A stretch of 64,000 bases of DNA, from assembly GCA_031262495.1 (NCBI GenBank), contig JAISHV010000084.1, positions 1 through 64,000 on the forward strand, written 5' to 3'. The notes below the pieces were generated by a model. It ran no database searches and had not been told where the DNA came from. It saw only the letters and a program-made list of their open reading frames with translations. This document shows positions 16,319 to 24,105 of this stretch, piece after piece. A program made the translations under genes and the position numbers. The stretch is from Ruminococcus sp. GTDB taxonomy: Bacteria; Bacillota; Clostridia; Oscillospirales; Ruminococcaceae. Every line of letters begins with the position of its first letter. The first letter of the stretch is position 1.

Positions 16319-18205
16319 ATGAAAAAAGAAAAAATTAAAAGTGCATTTATAATATTCCTTGCCGTGATGTTAGTGCTTACACTCTCATCAAATACGATAA
16401 TGAATTGGTCTCTGCCCGAAGTCGCTGTCCAATACGCTTCTTGGGGGAGTTTGTCACAACTCATTAACGGAAACGGTATAGTCGAAGCCGCCGATACATA
16501 TACAGTCAGATCGGGCGATGTCCGTACCGTAAATGGGGTCTACGTTTCAGTCGGGGATTATGTCGAAGAAGGACAGCGTATGTTCACGCTCAAAGGCGAT
16601 GAAAGCGAAGCTTTAAAACAAGCGCGTAAAGAATTGCAGACTCTACAGTATGACTATGATGCTATGACCTCTTCTACAGGCGATACACCCGAAGATTTAG
16701 CACTCGCCAAACAAAGAAAAGACCTTGAGGAACTCAAAACTAAAAAGAGTCAGATTCCGCAATTTAAAGCGATATATGATGCAGCAGTTAAAGCCGAAAA
16801 AAACGCCTCGGAAGCTTTAGAAAACCTTAATAATCAATTCACTGAATTACAAAGCGTTATTTCTGATTTTTCGAGCGATGATTATACATTTTTACCGGAT
16901 AGTTATGTGAAGCAAATAGAGGAAATTCAGAAAAAAATTGACACCGCGACAGATAAGAAAGCAACTTCCGATGCATTAATTGAACAGTATCAAAAAGAAC
17001 TTGACAGTTCAAGCGGAGCCGACCTTAATACATTGCGGAAAAATATTGATACGCTGAATAATCAAATTTCCGATATGCAGCAGCAAATCACACTCGCAAC
17101 AGTAGCAAACGCCGATGCTGACCTGACAAATGATGTGGATATAACAGCACTTCAATCACAGTTTAATCAGCTCATTATAGATCGCGATTATGCTACAGCC
17201 GAATATAATTCAGCCGCCTCTTCTGCAAGCCAAAACACTATGACACAAACACGTTTAGAGCGTGAATCAAAGACCAACGCAGATTTAACTAAAGAAATTG
17301 AGAAACATAAAACCTCACTCGGCGACCTTAAGGGTGAGATTATGAAGGAATTCCGTATTCAGGTTAAGTCACTTGAAAAGGATATAACAGCAGCCGAAGC
17401 TACTCTCGGCGATAAAACCGAAGCCAAAACAGAAGCCGATAAAAACAATACACTGACAGAAGACGAAGTGGATGACCAAATTGAACAGCTTGAATATGAC
17501 ATTAAGGTTGCGGAACTGAATTTAGCTACGTCACAAGGCAAAGACGGCGCTGCGATTTCACAGCAGGCTGATAAAATAAAAGAACAAGAGGACCTGATAA
17601 AAGAACTTGAAGCCATTTCAGAGGGCGAGGATATTACGGCACCTGTCGGCGGTATAATCTCAGAAGTGAGTATTTCATCAGGACAAGAAACCGCACAGGC
17701 AATGACACTTGCAAAAATAGCTATCCCCGAAAAGGGCTATAAACTCAGTTTCTCTGTAACAAACGCACAGGCAAGACGTGTTTCAATCGGTACAGAAGCG
17801 GAGATTCAGTATTATTGGGGCGGTGACTTAACGGCAACTCTGTCGGCGATAAAAGGCGACCCCGCCTCACCCGATACCAATAAACTGTTGGAATTCCTAA
17901 TCACAGGCGATGTAACACCGGGGCAAAATTTAAGGCTTCAAATGGGGCAAGCTCCGCAGCAATACGATACGATAATCCCGAACAGTGCTATCCGCGAAGA
18001 TAACGAAGGGAAATTCGTACTCCAATTAACCGCGAAAAACACACCGTTCGGCAGCCGTTATACAGCAACAAGAGTAGAAGTCGAAGCAGTAGTAACAGAC
18101 GGCAGAAATTCCTACGTAACAGGGCTTGACAGCAGCTTAGCGGTAATAACCACATCAGCAGTCCCCATAAAACCGGGCGACCAAGTGAGACTGGCAAATA
18201 CATAA
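16319..18205 (+). CDS. HlyD/RND-adaptor-like membrane fusion protein with long coiled coil
   Basis: A 628-residue protein with one N-terminal TM helix (about 9-28) and the rest outside. A lipoyl-like half-motif (VRTVNGVYVSVGDYVEEGQRMF) is at about 64-85. A very long coiled-coil hairpin follows (about 95-435, rich in KxxELE heptads), then the second lipoyl half (ITAPVGGIISEVSISSGQET) near 438-458 and a beta-barrel/MP domain to about 610. This is the architecture of MacA/HlyD-type adaptors, which in Gram-positives work with MacB-type ABC proteins. Finding it in a sugar-permease operon is unusual. Weak SD ggtga. Confidence 0.82.
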   Translation: MKKEKIKSAFIIFLAVMLVLTLSSNTIMNWSLPEVAVQYASWGSLSQLINGNGIVEAADTYTVRSGDVRTVNGVYVSVGDYVEEGQRMFTLKGDESEALKQARKELQTLQYDYDAMTSSTGDTPEDLALAKQRKDLEELKTKKSQIPQFKAIYDAAVKAEKNASEALENLNNQFTELQSVISDFSSDDYTFLPDSYVKQIEEIQKKIDTATDKKATSDALIEQYQKELDSSSGADLNTLRKNIDTLNNQISDMQQQITLATVANADADLTNDVDITALQSQFNQLIIDRDYATAEYNSAASSASQNTMTQTRLERESKTNADLTKEIEKHKTSLGDLKGEIMKEFRIQVKSLEKDITAAEATLGDKTEAKTEADKNNTLTEDEVDDQIEQLEYDIKVAELNLATSQGKDGAAISQQADKIKEQEDLIKELEAISEGEDITAPVGGIISEVSISSGQETAQAMTLAKIAIPEKGYKLSFSVTNAQARRVSIGTEAEIQYYWGGDLTATLSAIKGDPASPDTNKLLEFLITGDVTPGQNLRLQMGQAPQQYDTIIPNSAIREDNEGKFVLQLTAKNTPFGSRYTATRVEVEAVVTDGRNSYVTGLDSSLAVITTSAVPIKPGDQVRLANT

Positions 18206-18240
18206 CAGAATACAGAGTACAGAATACAGAATACATATAA
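18204..18240. repeat. Heptamer array (acagaat/acagagt) inside the operon
   Basis: Five acagaRt units sit between the HlyD-like and MacB-core-like genes, starting within the stop region of the former. They are the same units as at 6035, 32730 and 40345. Confidence 0.8.
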
Positions 18241-18263
18241 GAAATCAGGTGAAGTGAAATCAA

Positions 18264-19346
18264 GTGAAAAAAATACTAATAGTTAATATATCAGCGTTTA
18301 TTGCAATAGGTATACTCTTGCTTGTATTTCACGCTATAACACACGCCTTGCCTGAACAGTATACAGCCGACCGTTACGGTTATCGCGACAAGAACGTGCA
18401 GAGCGGAGCTCAAGACCAAACAGCTCCCTACGCCCATATCAGCGTTTTCTATAATTCCGATTCACAGCTTAGTATTGATGCGGCACGCTCCTTAGATATG
18501 TCAATAAAAAATGCATTGTCGGCGGCTTCGATAAACGGGAATATCACCGACTGTTATACAATGCCCGAGATTCCGGCGACAGCAGTTACTCCCACATACT
18601 TAACAGCCAATGTATCCCTTATACCTGTCGGCGGGAATTTCTTCCTCTTTCATCCGTATGAATTGTTATCAGGCGTATACTTTTCGCCCGACAGCGTAAC
18701 TACAGACGGAGCTATAATAGACGAAAACGCCGCGTGGACACTCTTCGGGAGCAGTGATGTTGCCGGGCAGCTCATCACAATGAACGGTAAAGATTATATA
18801 ATCAGCGGCGTTATACGAATACCCGACAATGCTTATTATGAAGCGTCAAATAAACCCGCCGCTATAGCGTTTGTACAATATCAGAATTACGCGCAGGAGG
18901 GCGGTTTCACAAGCTTTGAGGTACTCTTGCCGAACCCTGTAACCGGTTCTGCACTTGATATAGTGACAACTGCCGTCGGTGTTAACCCGATGTCTGATAG
19001 TCCCTCGGGTATAATTTTAAATGAAAATTCCGCTCGGTATAATTTTTTGACACGCCTGAAAAGCATCCCCGAACTGACCAAAACACAGATTCGCACTGCC
19101 GATGTGGTATTCCCGTTTTATGAAAATGCGGCTCTGGTGAGCGACTCGGCGGCAACATTCGTTTTAATCGGAATTTTCGCGGTTTTACTTATTCCTATTT
19201 GTACAATAATTTATCTATTACACAAATTGCATAAGAATCGCAAAAAGGTTATGAAAAAAATCCTCAGTAAAACGGCATCCGCCATTAAAGAAGCAAAAAC
19301 AAATATTGAAAATAATAACAACGAGAAAGCAGGTAATACAAATTGA
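18264..19346 (+). CDS. Membrane protein with MacB-like extracytoplasmic core
   Basis: A 360-residue protein, GTG start with AGGTGA upstream. One TM helix lies near the N-terminus (about 5-27), a about 260-residue outside domain follows, and one TM helix near 292-317 leads into a Lys/Asn-rich cytoplasmic tail. The outside domain reads like the periplasmic core (PCD) of MacB/FtsX permeases (LLSGVYFSPDSVTTDGAIIDENAAWTLFG... then a DYIISGVI segment). The three C-terminal FtsX helices are missing, so it cannot be a complete MacB permease. It may be a structural partner of the HlyD-like protein. Its stop overlaps the next start (TTGA), implying translational coupling. Confidence 0.6.
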   Translation: MKKILIVNISAFIAIGILLLVFHAITHALPEQYTADRYGYRDKNVQSGAQDQTAPYAHISVFYNSDSQLSIDAARSLDMSIKNALSAASINGNITDCYTMPEIPATAVTPTYLTANVSLIPVGGNFFLFHPYELLSGVYFSPDSVTTDGAIIDENAAWTLFGSSDVAGQLITMNGKDYIISGVIRIPDNAYYEASNKPAAIAFVQYQNYAQEGGFTSFEVLLPNPVTGSALDIVTTAVGVNPMSDSPSGIILNENSARYNFLTRLKSIPELTKTQIRTADVVFPFYENAALVSDSAATFVLIGIFAVLLIPICTIIYLLHKLHKNRKKVMKKILSKTASAIKEAKTNIENNNNEKAGNTN

Positions 19347-21928
19347 AAAAAAGCAAATTTAAAAGGGCTTTAGCCCTGATGTCAGCAGGACTTTTGACGG
19401 CAGGGATTATGTCGTCGTGCGCAAAAGCTGTCCCTGATGCAACCACCGATGCGTTGGTTTCGGAAACGGAAGTTACGCTCTCCGAAAATGTACAAAACAT
19501 TGACTCGATGGTATTCAGCAACGGTTATTTCTACTTCTTCTCGACTAAATATGAGGATGTAGTACTTGACCGCGAAAACGGAACGTACAGACCCTATGTT
19601 CCGGGTGAATTTGAAGAAGAAGGTATGGGCGACGCCATTGAAGTAAGACCTATCGTAGCTTACGGCGGCGGGGTTATGATTGAACCTATGCCTGCCTTAC
19701 CTCCCGTTGTGGATGAACCGGCAGATGAGGATGTTATTGTTGATGATACGGAAGACATAGCTATAGAAGGCTCGGGTGTTGAAAAAGAAGAGCCTGTTAT
19801 TGACTATGTCGTCGGACCGGAAATAACATCAATTATGAGTACTGTAATCTACAAAGTCGGCACAGACGGGCAGATTGCACAACAAAAAGAGTTATTTAAA
19901 AACGACCCGTTCTCGGAGTCTTATACATATCTGTATTACAGTTCGCCGAACGTCATTGACGGAAAACCAACGTTTACAAAGAATATGACAACTTCCGGCT
20001 CAGACCCAGTTACAGGCGAATATTCCTATAAAGATACCATAGAGATAGTTTCGATTGATGAAAATTTAAATGAAACCGTAGTTGTTGATATAACAGACTT
20101 AACGACTAAGGCGGGTATTCAGGACTATGCCCAGCAGTATATTATTTCGGGTGATACCATCTATATAAGCTTTAACGGCACTTATATAGCTTCATTTGAC
20201 TTAGCGACAGGCGCACTCAAAAACAAGGGCGACGAAATGACCGGCAATAAATGGATGACCGGCGTGTATAAACTCAAAGACGGTTCGATTTGTACTATTT
20301 TTAACGAGTCTGTACAAGAAGGCGACAATTGGATTAATAAATCCACTCTGTATAAATATGACAAAGCTACAGGCAAACCCGATTCAGGCACAAAATTCGC
20401 CATAGGTTCAAATTATAATTCATTAATGCAGGGTGACGAAAACTATGACTTCTATTATATCGACACGGTAAATATTTTATACGGTTATAATGTGGGCGAT
20501 GCAGAACCTGTAAAACTCATTGACTTTACGGCTTCGGGTATTGTGGCGAACTTCTCTTATGTTTCAGCCCTCGGCGACGGCAGATATGCGGCGATCGGGT
20601 ATGACTATCAAACCTATCAGTCAAAGATTTCTCTGTTTACGCCGAAGGTAGACGCGCCTGTCCGTAAGCTTATAAAGGTTATGTCATTCTCGACGGATTA
20701 TTCTATTACACAGTTTGCGGCTGAATTTAACAAAGAGAGCGAAGAATATCAGGTTGAAGTTGAAAACTACTACGACTATAATGATATAGGCGTTGAAGAA
20801 GCATTGACACAATTTAACAGTGATATCCTTTCAGGAAAAATCCCTGACATTTTGTTGATTTCATCAAACTTGCCCTACAATAGTTACGCTTCAAAAGGGC
20901 TGTTTAAAGACCTGAATCCTCTGCTTGAAGACGATGAAACTCTAAGCCGTGATATGCTTGTTGAATCGGTTCTTGAGGCTATGGAAACAAATGATAAGCT
21001 TTACTCTTTAGCACAATATTTCAGTGTTCAAAGCCTTATGGGCAAAACCTCAATATTCGGCTCCGACCCCAAAATCTCGATGGAGAAGATAAACGAAATC
21101 TCGAAACAATATCCGAACGCAGCGGTATTTGACTTAACGACAACCCGTGATACATTTATGAGTCAGTTTGTTATTAATGCTTTGCCTTTATATGTTAATT
21201 TTGAAACAGGCGAATGTGACTTTAATAACCCCGACTTTGCCGAACTCCTCGAGATGGCGAAAGCACTCCCGGAGGAAATCAACTACGATGAACTCGGCGA
21301 CAGCTACTGGGAAGACTCACAAGTAGCATACCGCGATGACAAGACACTGTTGATGTTTGAGTATACATCCGATTTCACATCTTTGCGCAGAGCTGAGGCG
21401 GCGAATTTCGGCGAAGCTGTTACCTATCTCGGATATCCGACAGACGGCGACAAAAACGGCTACATCATTCAGCCGATTACAGAAATGGCGATAATGTCAA
21501 GAGCGGCGAATCCCGACGGCGCGTGGGCATTTATGCGTGAGTATATCCTCTCGTCACAGGAAGAATCGGACAACTCACAGTATCAGTACTACTATCAATT
21601 CCCGATTTTCAAAGCGGGACTTGACATAATGGCAGAAGCTTCAAAACAAAAACCCTATTACATTGACCAAGACGGCAACAAAATTGAATACGATAACCGT
21701 TATTATATCGGCGGACAGGAAATAGACATAGGCGTAAACACCGACGCGGATATTGCGAAGGTAATGGATCTTATTAACAACGCCGACATAATAGCCCGCA
21801 ACGACCTAAGCCTTATTAACATCATAAACGAAGAAGCAGACGCATTCTTCGCAGGCTCAAAAACCGCCGCCGAAGCCTCAAAACTTATCCAAGACAGAGT
21901 ACAAACATACGTGAATGAATCGTTATAG
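19343..21928 (+). CDS. Beta-propeller / extracellular solute-binding fusion lipoprotein
   Basis: An 861-residue exported protein from a TTG start overlapping the preceding TGA. The start is fixed by the signal peptide that begins at once (KKSKFKRALALMSAGLLTAG) and ends in a lipobox-like segment with Cys26. Residues about 110-150 are an acidic linker. Residues about 155-440 show repeated strand patterns (IYKVGTDG, ASFDLATGAL, STLYKYDKATG, ISLFTPK) consistent with a beta-propeller. Residues about 445-861 form a family-1 solute-binding domain (KVMSFSTDYSITQFAAEFNK..., IPDILLISS, and a Trp/Tyr-rich sugar-cleft region). An ordinary binding protein is 420-450 residues, so this is twice the size. 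The ligand is unknown, probably an oligosaccharide. Confidence 0.82.
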   Translation: MKKSKFKRALALMSAGLLTAGIMSSCAKAVPDATTDALVSETEVTLSENVQNIDSMVFSNGYFYFFSTKYEDVVLDRENGTYRPYVPGEFEEEGMGDAIEVRPIVAYGGGVMIEPMPALPPVVDEPADEDVIVDDTEDIAIEGSGVEKEEPVIDYVVGPEITSIMSTVIYKVGTDGQIAQQKELFKNDPFSESYTYLYYSSPNVIDGKPTFTKNMTTSGSDPVTGEYSYKDTIEIVSIDENLNETVVVDITDLTTKAGIQDYAQQYIISGDTIYISFNGTYIASFDLATGALKNKGDEMTGNKWMTGVYKLKDGSICTIFNESVQEGDNWINKSTLYKYDKATGKPDSGTKFAIGSNYNSLMQGDENYDFYYIDTVNILYGYNVGDAEPVKLIDFTASGIVANFSYVSALGDGRYAAIGYDYQTYQSKISLFTPKVDAPVRKLIKVMSFSTDYSITQFAAEFNKESEEYQVEVENYYDYNDIGVEEALTQFNSDILSGKIPDILLISSNLPYNSYASKGLFKDLNPLLEDDETLSRDMLVESVLEAMETNDKLYSLAQYFSVQSLMGKTSIFGSDPKISMEKINEISKQYPNAAVFDLTTTRDTFMSQFVINALPLYVNFETGECDFNNPDFAELLEMAKALPEEINYDELGDSYWEDSQVAYRDDKTLLMFEYTSDFTSLRRAEAANFGEAVTYLGYPTDGDKNGYIIQPITEMAIMSRAANPDGAWAFMREYILSSQEESDNSQYQYYYQFPIFKAGLDIMAEASKQKPYYIDQDGNKIEYDNRYYIGGQEIDIGVNTDADIAKVMDLINNADIIARNDLSLINIINEEADAFFAGSKTAAEASKLIQDRVQTYVNESL

Positions 21929-21995
21929 CCGGCGACCGGCAGTCGTTTCGCGATGGAAGTCTTTCCGAGTTTCTACACGCTCACCGCGTAGAAGA
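21926..21995 (+). repeat. Family C repeat (copy C3)
   Basis: Starts in the stop codon of the solute-binding gene: gccggcgaccggc stem, TCGCGATGGAAGTCTTTC core and gctcaccgcgtagaag. It is immediately followed by an intrinsic terminator. Confidence 0.8.
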
Positions 21996-22007
21996 AATCA
22001 GAATAAG

Positions 22008-22048
22008 AAAATCTCATTATCGCCTTTATGGCGGTAATGAGATTTTTG
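22008..22048 (+). terminator. Intrinsic terminator ending the 14.1-21.9 kb operon
   Basis: Sixteen-base stem with one mismatch, aaatctcattatcgcc / ggcggtaatgagattt, loop tttat, then T residues. Confidence 0.85.
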
Positions 22049-22067
22049 TGTAAATATAAATTACGTA

Positions 22068-22096
22068 TTGACAAACCTACTAAAAAGGGGTATAAT
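22068..22096 (+). promoter_or_regulatory. Perfect consensus SigA promoter for the 94-aa ORF
   Basis: TTGACA (22068-22073), a 17-bp spacer and TATAAT (22091-22096). Confidence 0.88.
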
Positions 22097-22126
22097 ATAA
22101 ACAGGAAAGCAAAGGACTGATAAAAC

Positions 22127-22411
22127 ATGAGTAAAAATACCGACCCGGGTTTTGAGCAATTCATGGTGCGCTATGATAATGTAACAGGCGACCCCGAAGT
22201 CCGCAAGCAATATGATATGTTTATGGGCGAAAAATTCCGTATTTCCGCTATGTTGAATATGCAGTTAGAGACAGGAATATTGAGAGGGATTGAAGAGGGG
22301 AAGATTGAGGATGCACGTAATATGCTCTTAAAAGGTTACCCGCTCTCTGATATAATCGAAATAACACATCTCCCGATCGAAACAATCCGCGAAATAAAGC
22401 TTAATCTATAA
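22127..22411 (+). CDS. Stand-alone C-terminal tail of Rpn/PD-(D/E)XK transposase-family type
   Basis: A 94-residue protein with no nuclease core. Its second half (ISAMLNMQLETGILRGIEEG followed by KIEDARNMLLKGYPLSDIIE and an HTH-like LPIETIREIK) matches the C-terminal tail of Rpn-family (recombination-promoting nuclease, YhgA-like) proteins. The first half (VRYDNVTGDPEVRKQYDMFMGEK) matches the segment just before that tail. It has its own perfect promoter, an AGGA SD and a terminator, so it is a real transcription unit and not just debris. It could be a remnant, or an orphan of the short Rpn forms reported to inhibit full-length Rpn toxins. Confidence 0.65.
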   Translation: MSKNTDPGFEQFMVRYDNVTGDPEVRKQYDMFMGEKFRISAMLNMQLETGILRGIEEGKIEDARNMLLKGYPLSDIIEITHLPIETIREIKLNL

Positions 22412-22437
22412 ATTCATAAACCGCCCCTAAAACCACA

Positions 22438-22472
22438 CCCCCGCTTCTTTTCAAAAGCGGGGGTTATCATTT
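22438..22472. terminator. Intrinsic terminator after the Rpn-tail gene
   Basis: Perfect 9-bp stem cccccgctt / aagcggggg with loop cttttcaa, followed by a T-rich tail. The sequence could also serve the convergent minus-strand gene. Confidence 0.75.
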
Positions 22473-22505
22473 TTATTCGTAAACCTTTATTAGGTTTCAG
22501 AATTC

Positions 22506-23618
22506 TCAAGTACCGATTACGTAGAAACGTGTAAGATATTTATTAAAAGATTTGTCTTTAACCGCAAAATCATTATTTCCTTTTTTTACAGTAACATATT
22601 CATACTGGAAAACCTTTGAATTAACATCATCTGTCCAAGTTCCGCCGTAGTTGCAGTTTTCGTCATTAACTTTTATATTGATATTTTCGCTTGTCGCAAT
22701 ATAATATTGTCCGACAGGCAACTTAGTCCCATAACCAACAGCGGTCTTATAGGTCCCGTATGCCATTGTTTTTACTATTTTACCTGTCGCCACAGACACA
22801 AGATATACATTTTCGTTTGTTTTCAAACTCGGATCAACATAAGTGAGGAAAGCACCTACCATTTTTTTCGTGCCGTTTTTACCTGTAGATATACTTGTGC
22901 CGTTACCAAGCTGGAACACGTCGCCTTTTGAAGGATCGCCCGCTACCGCATTATCAGTTTTCCATTCATCTTCGTACGGATTTTTTGTTTTATACCATAT
23001 ATCAGTTCCGTATGAGCTTTTTATAATATATTTACCGCTTTGGGGGATATATACAGTTTTTGCTGTTTTTGTTCCCGCTTCAACACGTCCGTATTCTTTG
23101 CCGCTTAAATCTGTAAGTATATAGTATTCTTTCTCTACAATAGGTTCAGGACCGGCTTTGCCGCAAGTACTGCAATATGTGCCTGCTGACGGATAACAAT
23201 CAGCGGATTTTCCTGTTACATAATATGTAGCTATAATTGCTTTTGTTTTTGCATCGCGGAATTTATAAGTAATCGATTTTGATTTAACAGCTGATATACT
23301 TAATGACTCGTTATAAGAATATCCGTGGTTTAACCATTGACCGTTGGAAGGATCAAGGATTTCAAAGTCAGTACAAGCATCTGAAGTTGTGCCGTAAGTA
23401 ACTTTATAACCGCTGCCCGGGCAGAGAGTAAGAGATGCTGTTGACAAGTTACCACCGGAAGCCATAGAATGTATAACCTGATTTCTGCTGTTTTTTACAT
23501 AAATTATAGGATTTGCTGCTGAAACCTTCATCGAGAAAATCCCTGTTGTTGCAAGTGAAGTTAAGAGCAAAGCAGTAAGCAGAATAAAAGTCGTAAACGT
23601 TTTTGTTACCTTCTTCAT
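22506..23618 (-). CDS. Secreted protein of unknown function
   Basis: A 370-residue exported protein. The start is set at ATG 23618 because it has a near-perfect SD (ggaaggag, 6-7 bases away) and begins a clean signal peptide (MKKVTKTFTTFILLTALLLT, cleavage after about residue 35). An open extension to 23735 lacks both. The mature part is Thr/Ser/Tyr-rich with beta-strand character, has a small cysteine motif (DCYPSAGTYCSTCGK, about 165-180), and two segments of the form KEYYILTDLSGKEYG and NVYLVSVATGKIVKT that suggest repeated beta-sandwich modules. I do not recognise the family. It has its own promoter and direct-repeat sites upstream. Confidence 0.75.
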   Translation of the reverse strand: MKKVTKTFTTFILLTALLLTSLATTGIFSMKVSAANPIIYVKNSRNQVIHSMASGGNLSTASLTLCPGSGYKVTYGTTSDACTDFEILDPSNGQWLNHGYSYNESLSISAVKSKSITYKFRDAKTKAIIATYYVTGKSADCYPSAGTYCSTCGKAGPEPIVEKEYYILTDLSGKEYGRVEAGTKTAKTVYIPQSGKYIIKSSYGTDIWYKTKNPYEDEWKTDNAVAGDPSKGDVFQLGNGTSISTGKNGTKKMVGAFLTYVDPSLKTNENVYLVSVATGKIVKTMAYGTYKTAVGYGTKLPVGQYYIATSENINIKVNDENCNYGGTWTDDVNSKVFQYEYVTVKKGNNDFAVKDKSFNKYLTRFYVIGT

Positions 23619-23696
23619 AGGGGTGCTCCTTCCAATCCATTTCCCGGATTTGAAAAAATTATTTTCGGCAAGAACCATTTCTTGCTCTGTGCTTAT

Positions 23697-23724
23697 ACTA
23701 TACCATTTTTTTTTTTTTCTGCAA
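23697..23724 (-). promoter_or_regulatory. Extended -10 promoter for the secreted protein
   Basis: On the minus strand: TTGCAG (23719-23724), a 16-bp spacer that is mostly an A13 tract, and TGG-TATAGT (-10 at 23697-23702). The TGn gives an extended -10. The A-tract is in the position of a curved or UP-like element. Confidence 0.65.
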
Positions 23725-23740
23725 GTAAAAAACATAAATT

Positions 23741-23780
23741 GGTCATATATGTATCACTATTAGTCAAAATAGTATAAGTG
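23741..23780. promoter_or_regulatory. 40-bp direct repeat, copy 1 (regulator site candidate)
   Basis: Reads gtcatatatgtatcac then agtcaaaatagtataag. A second copy is at 23854-23893. It lies 17 bp upstream of the -35 box of the minus-strand secreted gene, where an activator would bind. Confidence 0.6.
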
Positions 23781-23853
23781 TAATTAAATGAATAAAAAAT
23801 GAGTAATTATTATATTTTAAACGTATAAAAAAGTCAAGGGTTTTTATAAAAGA

Positions 23854-23893
23854 AGTCATATTCGTATCAATTTCAGTCAAAATAGTATCAGTT
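23854..23893. promoter_or_regulatory. 40-bp direct repeat, copy 2 (regulator site candidate)
   Basis: Reads gtcatattcgtatcaa then agtcaaaatagtatcag, about 80% identical to the copy 113 bp away. The rest of the 481-bp gap from 23619 to 24099 is AT-rich, with a small gagcattttaatgctc palindrome and family C copy C4. Confidence 0.6.
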
Positions 23894-23982
23894 AAAATAT
23901 ATTTACATATTTTAAAGATTTTAGCGATTATTAAAAAATCAATCAAAATCAATAAATATGAGCATTTTAATGCTCTGATATC

Positions 23983-24052
23983 CTCTACGCGGTGAGCATC
24001 TTTATAATCAGTAATACTTTCATCGCGAAATGCAACCCGCCTCAGGCGGGCG
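23983..24052 (-). repeat. Family C repeat (copy C4)
   Basis: Reversed copy: ctacgcggtgagcatc, catcgcgaaa core and the cccgcctcaggcggg stem, just ahead of the methyltransferase promoter. Confidence 0.8.
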
Positions 24053-24063
24053 AAAAAAATTAC

Positions 24064-24092
24064 TTGACTTTCAAAGCAAAAAGTGCTAAAAT
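24064..24092 (+). promoter_or_regulatory. SigA-type promoter for the RlmL-like gene
   Basis: TTGACT (24064-24069), a 17-bp spacer and TAAAAT (24087-24092). The predicted transcription start (about 24099) coincides with the ATGs at 24100/24106, so the mRNA may be nearly leaderless. Confidence 0.7.
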
Positions 24093-24105
24093 AGATGGTA
24101 TGATT

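Noticed and set aside
18264..19346. Complete MacB/FtsX permease
   Set aside because: Only two TM helices are present. The three C-terminal FtsX helices and the ATPase domain are missing, so only a core-like domain is claimed.
23619..23735. N-terminal extension of the secreted protein at 22506
   Set aside because: No signal peptide or SD in the extension, and it crosses the promoter. ATG 23618 has both features.
23992..24105. N-terminal extension of the RlmL-like gene
   Set aside because: Lies over family C DNA and upstream of the promoter. The conserved core begins at 24106.
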